The notes under the pieces: generated by a model
What the model was told of the DNA's origin: nothing
Database searches by the model: none
The model's input: only the letters and a program-made list of their open reading frames with translations
Translations under genes and position numbers: made by a program
Assembly: GCF_041260155.1 (NCBI RefSeq)
Contig: NW_027248389.1
Location: 496,001 to 560,000, forward strand
Source of the DNA: Ptychodera flava
Taxonomy: Eukaryota; Hemichordata; Enteropneusta; Ptychoderidae
Direction: 5' to 3'
Length of the DNA: 64,000 nucleotides
Shown: piece after piece, positions 24,195 to 36,481 of the stretch
How positions within the stretch are numbered: the first letter of the stretch is position 1
Layout: each line of letters starts with the position of its first letter

Positions 24195-25130
24195 GGGGAG
24201 AACCACTTGATTTCTGGGGGGGGGTATGGAGGATTTCGAGGAAAAAAATTGTCACCAGGTAAATAAAAGACAAAAATTAAGCCTGTAATGGCTTGAGAAA
24301 AAATATTCTCATAACAGACAGAAATAAAAAAGGAATTGTCACAATGCTGTTGAAATGAGCAAAATTTTGGAAACTTCATTCTCATGTATTCTTTGCTGGC
24401 ATGCTGCCAAAGGCACGCAAATGTTTTTACCACAAGTAATTCTTATGTGTTTTTTTTCCAGCACTTATGATATAAGCATTCACTACTGTACACCTCGGTG
24501 CACTTGATGTTTTCCTTCCCTTTTCTGACCCAAGAAATCATGTTTCAGGATTTCTGTTGCAATATCTCAATGGTGTAGGCAATATCTAGATGGGACTATT
24601 TGACTTCTCTAAATCGTGAAAATTTAAAACACAAGATAGGAGTCAATAAACTAGTGTTAAAACCAATACATTATTCTCTCAATATAAATATGTTAGAAAG
24701 ATTACAAGTTGACAATGAAAATTGAGGAACAACAAATATAATTAAATACAATGTGTGAGCCTTGTTTCTCTGACCACAAAAGATAACATCTCCCCTGAGA
24801 ACTTAAAAGGAATTGACTGTTTTAAAGAAAAGCAGGTATAGTACTGATCACAGTTGATTTGCCAAAAAAGTGTTCTATAATTTAAAGTTGTATATATAAT
24901 AGACTTTCCATTTTGTTTGTCATTTGTTGGAATGTAAAATGAATAAATAAAAACATCCTGTGATATGTGAAACACTGGCTTAAATTTGAAAAATTGCACT
25001 GCTACTCCATTTGAAAAAAAAAATTGATGCAGGTCTGACTGTAGAAATAAAAAAATGCTGTCTCTCTAACAAAAAGTTCCCATACCCACTTCCTGCATAC
25101 CCCCCCCCCCGAAATCAAATGGGTCTCTCC
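24195..25130. mobile_element. PIF/Harbinger-like element, copy B (shorter)
   Basis: GGGGAGAACCACTTGATTTC at the left and GAAATCAAATGGGTCTCTCC at the right, flanked by TTA (24192-24194 and 25131-25133). The left half matches copy A (10328-12025) for about 600 bases and the right ~130 bases match the right end of A. The middle of A is missing here. Confidence 0.7.
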
Positions 25131-25136
25131 TTAATA

Positions 25137-25310
25137 TGCGCATGCGCACATAACAAGTTATGTTTCTCGGTCAGTTGCGAATTTTGACGTTTTAAAGGTT
25201 TTAGCGTATATTTGATTGCTGTCATGTATTTTTTGGCACGAACCGCTCCTTCGATAGACTGAAGAATGATGGCCTCCGTACTCCCCAGTACCGGCGAATC
25301 CATTGCTTTT
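25137..25310. repeat. duplicated block, copy 2 (also 23880-24145)
   Basis: GCGCATGCGCA, then CTGTCATGTATTTTTTGGCACG and GACTGAAGAATGATGGCCTC. After the ATG the plus frame runs to a donor-like TGG|GTGAGAGC near 25350. The two copies flank the Harbinger-like element B. Confidence 0.5.
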
Positions 25311-25528
25311 AATAGCGAGGCAATCCCACCGGCGGCCCGTACTAATAGCTGGGTGAGAGCGAGGGAATGCTCTGTCCTTCTACCTCCGGCCTCCATGTCA
25401 TAACAAACTAGCGTCTTTTTATGTTGATATACTGTCCTTTCGACACAGCGATAACTTTTAGTTTTCTGTTGCTTATTTTGGGTAATTTCGACAGTTGTGC
25501 ATTGATTTTGACATCATCTTTTACTTAA

Positions 25529-25672
25529 TAACCGTCGATGTCGGCAACTCTCTCGCTAGCCCTGCGTACGATGCTGTGTGTTAGGAACGCACACAGGGAA
25601 TGCACTGCGTACACATACACTGCGTACGTACGCAGGGCTAGCGAGAGAGTTGCCGACATCGACGGTTATTTA
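25529..25672. mobile_element. palindromic element, 43-bp perfect arms
   Basis: Arms at about 25529-25571 and 25630-25672 are exact inverted copies (inner ends CCTGCGTAC / GTACGCAGG). It adjoins the left inverted repeat of the element ending at 31256; part of it (CATCGTACGCAGGGCTA) recurs at 31267. Confidence 0.7.
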
Positions 25673-26022
25673 CGAAAAGTGAATAAAAGACTGGCATTTT
25701 TGGAAGCGATCGAGTAGCTGAGGCGGGCAGGGATACGACTTGGGCCCAAGAACGCTGAATTTCGGCAGTAATTTGGCTTTTTACGTCAAGTCCCAAAATG
25801 GATTTGAAGTCACCGACCCTACGTAGGGTCTTTGCAGGGCTGTGGTGAGCGGGGCGAAATAGCTGTAGCGGGAAACACACAGGGCTTACACTAATCGAAG
25901 AAACGGAACGGAACGGAACGGAACGGAAGGCCATACAAAATGAAAATTTGTTTCTATTTTTTTTTGTTTTTTTTTTTTTTGCGATGCGTGTGTGACAGTA
26001 TGGCGTACATTCAAGTTTGCTT

Positions 26023-26775
26023 GCGTATTGATTGCTTTCTTAGGTCACGTTACAAGCACGGACACTCCATTTTATGAAAAGACCGTGTGTGATCTAAGTC
26101 GAGGGCTAGCAAACACGAGAATACCCTCCGGGGTATCCATCGACTACCTCATATGTAAAAAACCAGCAAAAACATGGATCATTTCAACCATTATCTTTGT
26201 GTACAAAATATATACATATTTTAACCATGGCTCTTACACGGAAACCATTGGGACAAAATAAACTTCATCAAAGTTTAGTGCCTGAAACCAATTAACCTAT
26301 TAAATAATAGTCTATTTTGACGTTGACGTAATGTAAATATACTCAAACCTGTAATCACATCCTGCCTTGCTACAAATAGAACAAGCTCAAAGTCTCGTCA
26401 AACCAGTCTGAGACGAGCACAGATAGCGATGTTTCCGTATACACGGTCTGCTCGCTTAAACTGAGCACATAAAGGAGGACTCTATCAAGACAGGAGAGTG
26501 AACAAAAATCACTGCAGCTGAGCTTACTCCTGGGATCAACCCTCGAGTCGTTTTCTAACGACACTCCTCATGGTCTAACTAAAACGAGCATCTAAAACAA
26601 ATCCTTCTTACAAAATCATAGCTCGTTATGTAACTTTGACCGAGATGTGAAGGAGTAAGCATTCTGTCGATATCCGGAACGACAACCGAAAAGTCCAGCG
26701 AGTTAATTCAAACACAATTTGCCCACATCGCTCAAACAGTTAAAAGGTTTCATGATAGCGGTTTTAACAACGGGA

Positions 26776-26812
<37 letters not shown>

Positions 26813-27636
26813 TAATTTGTCTCCATCTACGCCACAACTTATCGTATAAAACCAAGATACAATCTGTCATCGAATTGGTACTACAATCAACCAAACTAAA
26901 AAGATTGCTGAGCAATACAAAAAACATCATCTGGCAAAGAAAATCAAAAACTGAGAAAGCTGCCATATAACTAATCAAAGTCGGCGGCATGAATTATATA
27001 AACCAATACTCTCCTCAGACCAAACCGATTTCAAAGGCCGTTTACAACAAATATTGTTAACGAAACCATGAAACCTGGGAATGGCTAAACACAGAGAAAT
27101 AAGATTTATATATTCATTTCTCGAAACAGCCCTTGACAATATGCTTTTCAAACACCGGAAAGCAGGCACCAATATCGACCCGAAATCTATTAAAAAGTCC
27201 ATGAAAAATTGACACAAAACCAAAAGTTCGGATAATCGATTTAAATGCCTAAAACAAACTAATCGTTGTCAGATTAGTAAAACATTTAATGTTAAATAAC
27301 ATAACAAGCACTAGCAACGCTCAAAATATGCCCTAAAACAAATATCCGTATAAGCGTCCAGAAACTCTGGTCGATGCTGGGTTACGTTAATTATAATATG
27401 ACACCACACACGGATCGCTCACTATAGAGACAGTCAATAGTGGCTAACTCTCTCAATAACGAATCTGGCTTCTCCTCTTCGTGGACGAAGATAACTTTAT
27501 CACACAACCAAGCAGAGGGGATTCAAAACAAGAGAGCGACTGATGAAGGAACCCCATTTTTAGTTCCGAAACACCATTAAGACGAATCACTCAATCAACA
27601 AACCGGTTTACCGGGGACCCAGATCACATGAATAGG
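26023..27636. other. interior of outer element; no gene seen
   Basis: A 30-base T-tract (about 26780-26809) and short frames only. No catalytic motif of any transposase was found. Confidence 0.4.
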
Positions 27637-27644
27637 GTCAAAGC

Positions 27645-30600
27645 CAGTGTGCGAAATTAAGAGAAAATAGCTTCAGGTCATAAGGGCCTGCACCAAGCCA
27701 AAGCTTCAGGTCCTTACAGAAAACTGCCGGTCCTCAATACATGAAGCTGTAAACGACAATTAATTCAACTTCTCCACCAATATTATGCTTTTGAATTGTG
27801 TAATATTTAATTTTACATGTCCTTTTATCAACAGAGTCAGTAAGTATTCTCTGAAAAGGAGATAGATTGCAGAATAATGTAAGTGAATGAATCATTCAGC
27901 TACATGATCTGGAATCTGAAAAAGATCACAGCCATCATCTTCCTCACTGTCATGCACACACATTTATCAATGTTTTCCACCACGGGGGACTAACAGGCTA
28001 AGGAGAATTTGAAATTTTTTCTAGCCATGTTGCAACATTCCCCCACCTCGGACTGTAAAAATTACTTCAACACCCCGAGGCCGGCGAATACAGGCTCATG
28101 CAATGGCCGGATGCGCTATTTTGCGGGTTGCAGGCTGCGGTTGCGGGCATGAAAAAATGTGTGTTTTTTGGTGTTATTTTCGCTGGTAGTTAGAATAAAT
28201 GCTAAATAGTATCTAGATATATTTGTTTATGGAATAAAATGCCAGTGAACTTCTTGAATAATGCCATTATTTTACCTTACTCTGGTAAAGCGCCACCAAC
28301 GTCAGAGTAGTCCACTTCCCATCCAACATTCGCAGTTGCACAGCGCATTGCTGATCGAAGCTTTAGAAATGATATGACTGAACACGGATGAGTAATAATA
28401 TGAACACAAGACAGATTTCACAACAACTCGCTATATTAACTTTTTATGTTATGATCAGGATGGATATGTTTAAAAGTAAGTTTCGGCCAGCACAGATGAA
28501 CTGGGAGATGAACTTCAATTTGTTGAAACTCGACACGCCTAATAATTTGTTATTTTTTCATAGAATGCCATGCCCTTCTCACACTTCAGATTAGTTCAAC
28601 CGCCGATAAAAGCACAACTTTCAAAATCGTTTCCAATGCCGTTTAAAATTATTTTATTGTGGTGAACACGATTATAGTCCTAGGAAACTTTTCATAGTCA
28701 CGCTGGATCAAATGCATGGAGCGACTATCATACTGCAGGTGCAACTTCAAGTCATAGAATATGTTCATGATATTAGGAGATAAGCTACACAATTATTGAG
28801 AGCTGCAGAACACAAACTCATCCAAAAATATTCCTATTAGATCGATTCCTGAAAATAAGTCAACGCACCGGCGTGTTTTTCCCGCTGAAATTCTCGCGTA
28901 AAATGTTAGCAGAATGTCGTTCTCTGTGCGGTCGCGACCTCGGTTGAACCGAAACGGCAAAGTAAACTAAGTCCTTTGTTGTACGTCTTTTTCTTTTTAA
29001 AGATTTCATGAAAAATACACGGCATTTAAATACACATCACTTCTACGCTTTTTAAGTCAAATCTTTCCTTACACATTGCATTTAAGTAGGCATTGTTTAA
29101 TTTTCTGTATGTGTTGCCCTAGAACCGAATTGTGAATGGATGCATTACAAAGAATTTACTTCCTATGGCCTGATACTAGAAATGTAACAATTTTCATTCC
29201 GCGATAAGTGGCGACATTTCCGAGGCGCGAATTTTTTTGTCAGTCTGGTATTATTTCTCACTCACATCCATAGCAAGAAAGAAAAGTGATTTCAGATCCC
29301 TAATTATTTGTAATGGCCAGGCAGCTCGGAATAAATAAATTTGTCCTTGAATCGCGGCTTTTAGTTTAGCAGATTTTGATTTTTTTTCAGAAATATGACG
29401 TATTTTCACCCATTTGGTTTGGTCTGTTATAGCATCTTTAGTCCAAAAAATCAAGTTTACAGCATTTATGTTTTCAACAGCCTTCAAATGTACAGTATTA
29501 CGTTAAAATACACCATATAGTTGTGTTTCATTAATTTTAACCATCTTGACCTGATGGTGAAATATGGACTTGGCAGGAAAAGGGATACTGTACGATAGAC
29601 CTGATCATGATTATTGATAATAGACACCTTCTAAAGGTTTTATTTCTTATATACTAAATGCCTTATTACATATATTAGAAATCTAGCCATAATTCTAAAA
29701 ACCCGCAGCCCGCAACCCGCAACCCGCAGCCCGCACTTTAGCAGATACCGCACTGGCTACATGTGGCTGATGAAAGCAATAAAGTTTATCTCTCATGACT
29801 TTCTATTGGGATGGTGTCTCTAAATTGTTGTGTATAATTGAACACTACACCTGGGCATGTTATATTGTGATTTGAAAATGTTGGAGAGCTGAAAATCACT
29901 TCTGAAATTAGCCAACGCGAGTGGTAGAAGAGTGAGTGAATAGCTTAGTACCCTGAAAACAGTCATGAGTAAGGGGAGTGTATGAATATTTTTTATGCAA
30001 ACATTGTTCGTTTTATTGTTATGTAAAACATAGGGAGAAAATACTTGGTATGTATTTTGATATGACGTATGGATTACTTTCAAAATTTTTCAAAAAATAA
30101 ATATGCTTAAATATGGCCTCTGTTGCATTCATGAAGAAACAGATGACGTTATACTTTTAAATAAAAGGACAAGTATCGTAACTTTTTCTCGATTATAGAA
30201 ATTGCAGACAACATGAATGGCACACGTCGCCACTCGCGGAAATGAATGCATATTTTCTGATCGAAAAGTTTTGCCTGAGCGATGGTTGGGTCTCATCGCC
30301 CTTTGAAAGCGTAAAGTTATTGAATGACTCTGAAAAGTTTGATAGACACTCGATTCTGCTCAAAACCACGATCAGTTAATGCTAACATTACCAGGGTTAC
30401 ACTCATGGACAAGTATTATTATAATATTGTATCGCATTGTTGCACCAAAATCAATTCATGCCATTGCTAGAATCTGCATGCATGGACGTAATTGACACTG
30501 ATCTGAATGTAATCAGCTGCACTGTGCTATGAGGGATTAGACTCTTCGTAAATGTAAAAAGTCGCGAGACAAAAATTACTATGTTGCGACATTATATTGT

Positions 30601-30922
30601 CAACCCCCCCCCCCCCCCCGGTCTGGCGTACCATAGAGATTGAATTCCCCACTACCAGGACACGAAGTGAGATCAATATGCCCTGTTTAGTTCACGCACT
30701 CCCACGGTGGAAAACATTGATAGGTGCATGACATTCAAGTCTGAATCACATGATTCAGAGTCAGTCATCATCTGCATCTGTTACAGGTCTTGACGGAGAA
30801 ATTTTCATTATTTATTCCAAATTTCAGTCGGTCATAAGGACCGACATGTTGCTAAAAACTTTCGGCCCAACGAGAAATCTGTCGGTCTCGGACCGTCGGA
30901 CCGACGTTAATTTCGCACACTG
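27645..30922. mobile_element. hAT-like non-autonomous element with 8-bp TSD
   Basis: CAGTGTGCGAAATTAA at the left and its exact complement TTAATTTCGCACACTG at the right. The perfect 8-bp direct repeat GTCAAAGC flanks both sides (27637-27644 and 30923-30930). CAGTG ends with 8-bp duplication define hAT. GGTCC/GGACC-type motifs cluster next to both ends. There is no transposase frame, and a second hAT-like element sits inside. Confidence 0.85.
28101..29755. mobile_element. inner hAT-like element nested in the 27645-30922 element
   Basis: Left end CAATGGCCGGATGCGCTATT, right end the imperfect complement ending AGCAGATACCGCACTG, both followed inward by GCGGGTTGCGGGCTGCGG-type repeats. Flanks GCTCATG (left) and GCTACATG (right, 29756-29763) differ by one missing base, consistent with an 8-bp duplication. 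No transposase is present. Confidence 0.65.
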
Positions 30923-31256
30923 GTCAAAGCACTATCGATTCACGCGGTGCCTCGCCATGTATTCCACACAAAATAAATGCAATGATCCTTTTATTCACCA
31001 TATCGTAATGTTAAACAAACTTGGTAGAGCCGATGTGTGGTTGCCCTCATTTTCCTTTATATTAAACTGACGTAGTCGATGGGCAGTAGGTTGACGATGT
31101 TTTAGAATTTTATTTCATTAAAGCAAAGTATGCGCATGCAAACTTGAATGTACGCCATACTGTCACACACGCATCGCAAAAAAAAAAAAAATAGAAACAA
31201 ATTTCCTTTTTTGTATGGCCCTCCGTTCCGTTCCGTTTCTTCGATTAGTGTAAGCC

Positions 31257-32490
31257 AACACACAGCATCGTACGCAGGGCTAAATCCGACAGGTAATTTG
31301 GCATGATCATCAGATCATACATGATCCGAGATTGCAGTTTAGCAAGGTCACGATAACTAATGTTGTTTGTTTCACTGTCGTTTAATACCTATATTTCCAC
31401 TAAAAGACCATTAGAATTTCCTCCTGGCTACTTTGAAATCGTGCACTGGCATGCATGTAGTTGTCAACATCACTATGCTTTAATGTACAGTAGACTCTCA
31501 TACTATGAATATATCGACTGTCACTGCATGTGTGCAAATCACTCCATATCATATCAAAAAATGTAGTATTGCGACGTTTGAGCTGCCAGAAGCCAGAATT
31601 TACAGTTTACGAGAAAGTTTATTCTTACATGTAAAACTCAGTTCTACTGTGAACAAAATGCAAGCTATGTTGTGTAACTATCGTGAATAGCATAATATTT
31701 TGTACCTATCACCGTGTCAGAAAATCAGAAGGAAACAACCAGTCAGACAAACTGTGGTCAGGATGATACTGTCCAATTTTAATATTTGTCTCTCGGCACA
31801 CACCAGATACTCATGACTGTAAAACAACATTTCCATATAATTGTATATTCAGTTTTATATTTAGTTTGCTTTTCACCATATTGTATGTCCTTCCCTGCAC
31901 TACATAATTCAAAATTAAATATTGTTTTTGGCCTATACATACTTGAGGGGTAAGCTTATTTAGTCTCATACATTAAAGATGCACTGTTGACCTACAGAGT
32001 CCAAACTTTTTATCATTGTATTGTAGATAGGTGTACACTCCAAATACTAAGTACAAGTGTGGTGAGTGTAACAAGCAAATGTTTTTTAGTCAATGGTTCA
32101 TATCAAGGTTGTTGATACTTAGAATCCACACTTGAACTTATGCTGGAGCGGTAACCAACCAGTTCAAATAACTTTCATTTATGTCAAAACAATTTGACTT
32201 TTTGCCAAATTTCACATTTATGGCAATTAATAAACAGTAAGGAGGTACAAAGGACGTCGGTGCCCCCGGGCCCCATGTTTATGTTTCTCTGTCTGGGTAC
32301 AGTGGAGTGGCCCTGGTGTGATGTGTAACTGAGAGGTGTAGCTGTTTAACGATATAAACAAGACCACATCAAGCCCAGCTGTTAATGTCGTAAAAATCGC
32401 TGATACACAATACCTTGGCTAATTAAGTTTTGCAGCTTGATCGGATTTCACTCTAACTGGCTATCAACTTCAATGTGTTTTATGGTACAT
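31257..32490. other. spacer, no gene seen
   Basis: 32275-32450 is an inverted relative of 22640-22800. Otherwise nothing is supported. Confidence 0.4.
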
Positions 32491-32972
32491 AGAGAAAACT
32501 ATGGGGAGCAATGTTTTTTCCACAAATGTCACATGAACAGCCACTTCCTGTTTTAATTATGCACAAACCTAATTCTGGGCTTAATATAAAGCTATAGTTC
32601 TGATTTTTGGTATGTAGGGATAACTATGGGATACAGTTTTTTTGACAAAATATCACATGACCTTGATGAACTTTGACCCCAAATATACATATATGTCCAT
32701 AACTCAGTAACCACAAGGGCTACACCCTTCATATTTTGTATGATGGGAAACCTTATGACGCCACAACCTGTACCTCATTAATTATTTACATATCTAATTT
32801 GGGCAAGCTAATAGAGCTGGAGGTCTGATTTTTGGTATATAGGGATAACTATGGGATACATTTTTTTGACAAAATGTCACGTGACCTCAATTACCTTTGA
32901 AATCAAATATAGATATTTCTTCATAACTCAGTAATCACAAGGGCTACACTCTTCGTTATTTGGTATGATGGG

Positions 32973-34897
32973 CAGGGCTCCCCCTAAGTCACCCAAATGA
33001 TTAGCCAAATGATTAGCCAAATCAAAAATTTTGTAGCCACTTTGAGCAACTTTTAGCCAGTTTATGATCTCAAGCATAGCAATTACAGCTTTCTCGGCAT
33101 TCAGGTGCTTCTAATATTACAAATCAAGATGTTTTGTATGCTGTTCCTGATAGTTTTTTACATTAAAGAAATATTTGTTCAGTTTTTATTGAATAATGTG
33201 GGTTTTTATGACATTTCCAGGATAGAAATACTTTTTCATTTCAGATGTTAAACTTTTATCACCAGAAATAAAATAAGGTATCAATTGAATTATAAAAATC
33301 TGGTAGCAAAGTGAAGTGTATATTACAACAGGTACAGAACATTTCTGCGGCATTCATTTAGTGTTCACAGTATGATAGCTTGTCATAAGCTACAAGCCTC
33401 TCATGCGGCAAATTTATGCAGTCTTCCATAACCAAAATGTGCAAGCAGACTGGCAGTGTAGATATGATTGGCTCCAGTGTTACTAGTATGTCATAGTTCT
33501 GATCAAGCAGGCTGAGAAGCATTTTGAGTATGAGTATTTTTCTTGAGACCAAAGGGTTTGGCCAAACATAACTCTTGTAAAACAAGACACAATGATATAT
33601 GTTCATTTAAATTTCTCACTGCTTGAGAGTGTACATTGTTTTAATGACTATGATAACATTTTAGCACAGATATATTTTCATTTGATATTTTGATATCATC
33701 AAGAAATGTCTGGTGATATTCACTTCTACATCATTAAACTGGTGGAATCTGCAAAAATATTAAAATAATTCAGAATCACATTATTTCTTGTATAAGTTAT
33801 AGCAGTTTGAAATAGACCGAATTAATAGTTTATTAATAGCATTTTGAGTATGAGTATTTTTTCTTGAGACCAAAGGGTTTGGCCAAACATAACTCTTGTA
33901 AAACAAGACACAATGATATATATGTTCATTTAAATTTCTCACTGCTTGAGAGTGTACATTGTTTTAATGACTATGATAACATTTTAGCACAGATATATTT
34001 TCATTTGATATTTTGATATCATCAAGAAATGTCTGGTGATGTTCACTTCTACATCATTAAACTGGTGGAATCTGCGAAAATATTAAAATAATTCAGAATC
34101 ACATAATTTCTTGTATAAGTATAGCAGTTTGAAATAGACCGAATTAATAGTTTGTTGCTTTAATGTTTACATGCAAAATTGCAATTCACAAACGTGACGA
34201 TTTGACAATGGATATGCTTACTGCAATTACTGTTGACAATGTCCCTTTGCGATGACTCTTAATAAAATTTAATTTAAAACTGACAGTCAAGCTGAATGCC
34301 ATTTAAATTTGAAGGCACCAAAATTACCTGTTACTATTGGACCACCCTAGGTGGCTCTTTCAAACCATAATTATACACCTAAAGGGTCTTCATGCATGAC
34401 ATCACATGATGAGATGACCTAGACTTGACCTTTCAGAAAACCTCAGTTTTTCTCCTCTTCCTTTGTATTATTACTCCGTTTGTGAAAGTTTCCTTTGAAA
34501 TTATGGTTTTACTATCAAACTGAGTAGTTGCAGGCCAATATTGATTCTAGCAAAGTAGGTAAAATTCTGATAGACTGAAGGACGAACGGGATTCACAGAG
34601 ACAAAGCAAAGCCTCTGTGTACACACGGAAAAGCAACAATGTTTGTTTTACGTACCAGGGAATTTGTAACTTTGTAGAAATGAGAGTAAACTGTTTCAAT
34701 ACATTGCAACTTTGTATGAAGGAGGGTAAACTGTTTCAACATCTTACAACTTTTTTATTGTTAGCTGTAGTTTTTTGGCACCAGGGCCGGGCAGTAAAAA
34801 TTCATTAGCCACTATGTTCGCCAAACTGGAATTTTTGTAGCCATTTTTAACTTTCTTTCGCATTTGGCTAATTGGCGATCGGGTAGCGGGAGCCCTG
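32973..34897. mobile_element. hAT-like insertion in the satellite
   Basis: Left end CAGGGCTCCC, right end GGGAGCCCTG, with further subterminal inverted similarity (TAGCCAAATG / CATTTGGCTAA). The flanking TGATGGG is duplicated, with a 2-3 base offset at the right. It splits a satellite unit. No transposase is present. Confidence 0.7.
33518..34153. repeat. 320-bp tandem duplication
   Basis: 33518-33837 and 33838-34153 are nearly identical head-to-tail copies (both begin AGCATTTTGAGTATGAGTAT). The few differences suggest a recent duplication inside the hAT-like element. Confidence 0.9.
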
Positions 34898-35220
34898 TGT
34901 TGATGGGACACCTAATGATGACGCATCCTGTACCTCATTAATTATGCATGTATCTAATTTTGGGCCAGTCAATAGAGCTGGAAGTCTGATTTTCGGTATA
35001 TAGGGATAACTACATGTATGAGATACATTTTTTTTGACAAAATATTATGTGACCTGGCTGACCTTTGAACCCAAATATACATATATGGCCATAACTCAGT
35101 AACCACAAGTGCTACAACCCTTCACATTTGGTATGATGGGAGACCGTATGGTGCCATATCCTGTACCTTATGCACATATCTAATTTTGAGCAAGCAAATA
35201 GAGCTAGAGGTCTGATTTTT

Positions 35221-35460
35221 TGCTCACGTGTGTTCACACACGTGAGCATATGGTTTAGCCATGTCTGGTGGTGTGTGTGTGTGTGTTGTCCGTGTGTCTG
35301 TGTGTCTGTATCCCCATTATCTCAAAAACGGCTGAACGTATTTCAGTCAAATTTGGTAGACATCTTCAGAATTCAAATGGCTAGAACTGAAAAGGTTTTG
35401 GTGGGCGTGGCTTGCATATTAATGAAGTTATCACAGGTTTAATTTTGTGATACATGGTAG
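35221..35460. repeat. hairpin-capped repeat
   Basis: Perfect hairpin TGCTCACGTGTG, loop TTCA, CACACGTGAGCA (35221-35248), followed by a GT/CT microsatellite and ATCTCAAAAACGGCTGAACG. Inserted in satellite. Confidence 0.85.
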
Positions 35461-36481
35461 TCTATGGGAAGCATGATGACCATGGTTTCTGGACATCTCG
35501 ACCCCTAACCAACTCGACCCCAGTCAACTCGACCCGCTACCAACCTAACCCTGGTTAGACCTTATAGCCTTGCTCCTTCATGCCAAATATCAAAATCACA
35601 GGTCTTGCCAATTTTGAGAAGAAGATTTTTAAAGTATTATTTTTCTGATTTTTCTATGACCTTTGACCTCCCCTATACCTATGCAGCTAAGCTATGGCAA
35701 TGGCTTATTCTGGCGTATGTTAAAGTCCAAGACAGCCAGCGTCTATTGGACAATGGCCAGTAGGGGACCAAATTGCTCTCCACAATTTTGGGGATTCCAC
35801 TTGACCTATGACCTTGGCATCTTCCTGCAACTCATTTATTATGCGCATTTCTAATTCTGAGCTAGCCAATAGAGCTAGAGGTCTGATTTTTGGTATATAG
35901 GGATAACTTAGCAATACAATTTTTTTGACAAAATGTCATGTGACCTCGATGACCTTTGACCTTAAATATGAGTATATGTCCATAACTCAGTAACCAAAAG
36001 TGCTACACCCTTCATATTTGGTATGATGGGAGACCTTATGACATCACATCCTGTACCTCATTAATTATGCGCATATCTAATTCTGAGCCAGCCAATAGAG
36101 CTAGAGGTCTGATTTTTGGTATATAGGGATAACTTAGCAATACAATTTTTTTGACAAAATGTCATGTGACCCCGATGACCTTTGACCTCAAATATACATA
36201 TATGGCCATAACTAAGTAATCACAAGTGCTACACCCTTCATATTTGGTATGATGGGAGACCTTATGACATCACATCCTGTACCTTATTAATTATGCGCAT
36301 ATCTAATTCTGAGCCAGCCAATAGAGCTAGAGGTCTGATTTTTGGTATATAGGTATAACTTAGCAATACAATTTTTTTGACAAAATGTCATGTGACCCCG
36401 ATGACCTTTGACCTCAAACATACATATAGGGCCATAACTAAGTAACCCCAAGTGCTACACCCTTCATATTTGGTATGATGG

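Larger units (their letters stand above)
25883..31256. mobile_element. outer element of a nest, ~125-140 bp inverted repeats
   Basis: 25883-26022 and 31132-31256 are inverted copies: both contain ACACTAATCGAAGAAACGGA, a CCGTTCC microsatellite, a T-tract and GTGTGACAGTATGGCGTAC. The superfamily is unclear and no target duplication was fixed. The 5.1-kb interior has no transposase and holds two nested hAT-like elements. Confidence 0.6.

Noticed and set aside
26703..26990. Frames with poly-Lys or poly-Phe
   Set aside because: They run through a long T/A tract; no splice or start support.
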